Of a stretch of DNA of 5,652 bases, positions 4,202 to 5,652 are shown in pieces. Position numbers and translations under genes: made by a program. Below the pieces are notes generated by a model. That model searched no databases. It was given only the letters and a program-made list of their open reading frames with translations, and was not told the DNA's origin. Every line of letters starts with the position of its first letter. The stretch's first letter is position 1. Source of the stretch: Chloroflexota bacterium (lineage in GTDB: Bacteria > Chloroflexota > Anaerolineae > Anaerolineales > Villigracilaceae); the NCBI GenBank assembly GCA_021796315.1, contig JAJYOH010000415.1:1-5652 (forward strand), written 5' to 3'.

Positions 4202-5652
4202 TAGGATGCGGGCGGTCTGCAAATGTTTCTGCGCTCTGCAAGTTTCTGAGGGTCCGGGACGCCAGGCGCATATTCACAAACTGCCTGCCAGGCCTGGTAA
4301 TGAGTCTGGAATTCATCTTGAAAAAGAAGTGCGCCATTTTTTGAAACTGTACGCGTTACATCCACGTCCGCGCCATTGGCGGCCCAATCTGTTTGTTTAA
4401 TCTGACCCGGTTTCAAGTCGGAGTTCTGAACGAACGACGGGGCGGGCGCCGGGACAACGTTTTGCGGGCCGGTTGTATTCCAGTTCACAGTGCGCCCGTC
4501 GTATGTTGAGTAAAATTTCCAGGTCAGCGAACGTGAGCCCACATCCACCTTCGTTTCCATCAAAATCCAGTAAGGGGAATTGTTAGTGAATTTAAAATCA
4601 ACCAGCGGAAAATAGACGGTTGCATCCAGTCCCGCCAATTTCGGATCGCTCACACCACTGGAGGTCTCTTCATAATATGAAACGCGATACGCATGTGAGA
4701 CGCGCTCCGCCACGGGGAAGCCGGCAAAGAACACGGTGCGGAACAAGGTGGTGCTGACTTGACAGACGCCGCCGCCCACGCCCTTGATCGTGCGTCCGCC
4801 GTAAATGATGAGCGCTTCGGTAAATCCATTATCCAGACTCACGTCACCCAGAGCCTGCCCCATCGAAAACGTTTCGCCTGGGGCGACCAATACACCGTCA
4901 AAGCGCTCCGCGGCGGTTGTGATATTTTGAATACGTGCGGCGTTTGATCCCCAAAAATATGAGGTCTGCTGACCGTTCGGAAGCAGTTGCGTGATCCCCA
5001 ATTGTTGCGCGGTAGCCGTGTCCGGCAGGGTCGGCTGCGTCTCTTGAATCACAAGCGGAATGGTATGCTCGCCTTTCAATAAGCCATCAGTAATCGCCTT
5101 GAGACTGGCATCCACATCCAGCTTGCGACCCGTGTTGGAAGGAGTCTTGGCAACCAACTGGCCGGTAGCCTCGTTAAAGTGAAAGCGCGCGTTGGACGAT
5201 TGCCGATCTACTTGTGTTTCGACTCCTGCCAACATCTGGCGTAAAGTATCCGGGTTGAGCGTCACCTGCACTCCAACCTTATCGCCGTTCTGAACGCGCT
5301 GAACGCCGATCATATTTGCCAATATTTGCACATCGTATACCCAGGGACCAGGGTCGCTGGCCTGTGCGTTCGGAATAACCAATCGCAATGGCTGACTCAA
5401 AACCGAGCGCGCCGTTTCGGCCTGTGCGGAAACATCCTTGATCGTTGGCTGTGTTTCCTGCACAACCAGCGGCACTTCGCCATCGCTAAAAGACTGCAGC
5501 TGCGCGCTCAAGTACAACAGGGTTGCATTCACATTGAGCGCACGCCCCGGCTGACCCGGCTTGGCAGCTACCTCCGTCCCCTGGAGTTGCAGGCTGGCTT
5601 CGACCACCGGCTGATTGACCTGTTGCGAAAGTGCCTGCAAATATTGATACGC
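4201..5652 (-). CDS. VanW-domain wall protein with YoaR-like repeats (5'-truncated by window edge)
   Basis: The visible 483 residues enter from the right edge; the signal or anchor is outside. Two copies of a putative peptidoglycan-binding (PF12229/YoaR-like) unit are seen, each with an R-x-L-x-V-x-A strand (about 37 and 176) and a Q-E-T-Q-P-T end (65 and 203). The VanW domain (about 236-368) contains S-N-A-A-R-I-Q-N-I, V-A-P-G-E-T-F-S-M, G-V-G-G-G-V-C-Q-V-S-T-T-L-F (291-304) and D-F-K-F-T-N-N-S-P-Y. A G5-like tail follows at about 394-465. VanW is named from vancomycin clusters but its biochemical role is unproven; in this architecture an extracellular wall-binding role is the likely inference. 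The stop TAA (4203-4201) falls on the TA target of element B and uses the element's last base. A longer open frame continues past residue 1, so the TTG at 5640 is not the start. Confidence 0.92.
   Translation of the reverse strand, partial: AYQYLQALSQQVNQPVVEASLQLQGTEVAAKPGQPGRALNVNATLLYLSAQLQSFSDGEVPLVVQETQPTIKDVSAQAETARSVLSQPLRLVIPNAQASDPGPWVYDVQILANMIGVQRVQNGDKVGVQVTLNPDTLRQMLAGVETQVDRQSSNARFHFNEATGQLVAKTPSNTGRKLDVDASLKAITDGLLKGEHTIPLVIQETQPTLPDTATAQQLGITQLLPNGQQTSYFWGSNAARIQNITTAAERFDGVLVAPGETFSMGQALGDVSLDNGFTEALIIYGGRTIKGVGGGVCQVSTTLFRTVFFAGFPVAERVSHAYRVSYYEETSSGVSDPKLAGLDATVYFPLVDFKFTNNSPYWILMETKVDVGSRSLTWKFYSTYDGRTVNWNTTGPQNVVPAPAPSFVQNSDLKPGQIKQTDWAANGADVDVTRTVSKNGALLFQDEFQTHYQAWQAVCEYAPGVPDPQKLAERRNICRPPAS

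Overview
The window looks like a piece of a chromosome from the Chloroflexota, most likely Anaerolineae. This is an inference from protein style: a VanW-type wall protein with YoaR-like repeats, an LCP (LytR-CpsA-Psr) protein with a LytR_C tail, and a Trm112-like/HEAT/LCP gene string. No rRNA or other marker gene is present to prove it. Base composition is moderate, with no obvious shift between genes.

Left part (1-1256) is a defence/toxin-antitoxin patch. A hicB antitoxin, cut by the window edge, overlaps hicA by four bases, and a rho-independent terminator follows. Convergent to it on the minus strand is a two-gene MNT nucleotidyltransferase/HEPN module whose reading frames overlap by 17 bp. 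A short direct repeat (GCGGGGTTCTC) brackets that module.

The stretch 1257-1713 has no intact gene but is not empty. It holds a GC-rich mini-hairpin, a 33-bp hairpin repeat (a second half-copy lies at the 5' end of the MNT gene), a decayed RNase H fragment with an internal stop, and a 151-bp non-autonomous transposon-like element (copy A) with terminal inverted repeats flanked by TA.

Right part (1714-5652) is a cell-envelope block, all on the minus strand. In transcription order it reads: a 5'-truncated VanW/YoaR-like wall protein, a second inverted copy (B) of the same element sitting exactly at the vanW stop codon, then a compact operon Trm112-like zinc protein -> HEAT-repeat protein -> LCP ligase with gaps of 10 and 3 bp. 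The LCP protein probably attaches glycopolymers to the wall, and the VanW protein probably binds wall or precursor. The two small proteins are likely cytoplasmic partners of unknown role.

The most notable signal is the pair of small TIR elements. Their flanks align when one copy is reverse-complemented, but their central palindrome, built of 9-nt modules (NNCGCNAAG), aligns better in the opposite orientation. This suggests that the centre has flipped or is an independent module.
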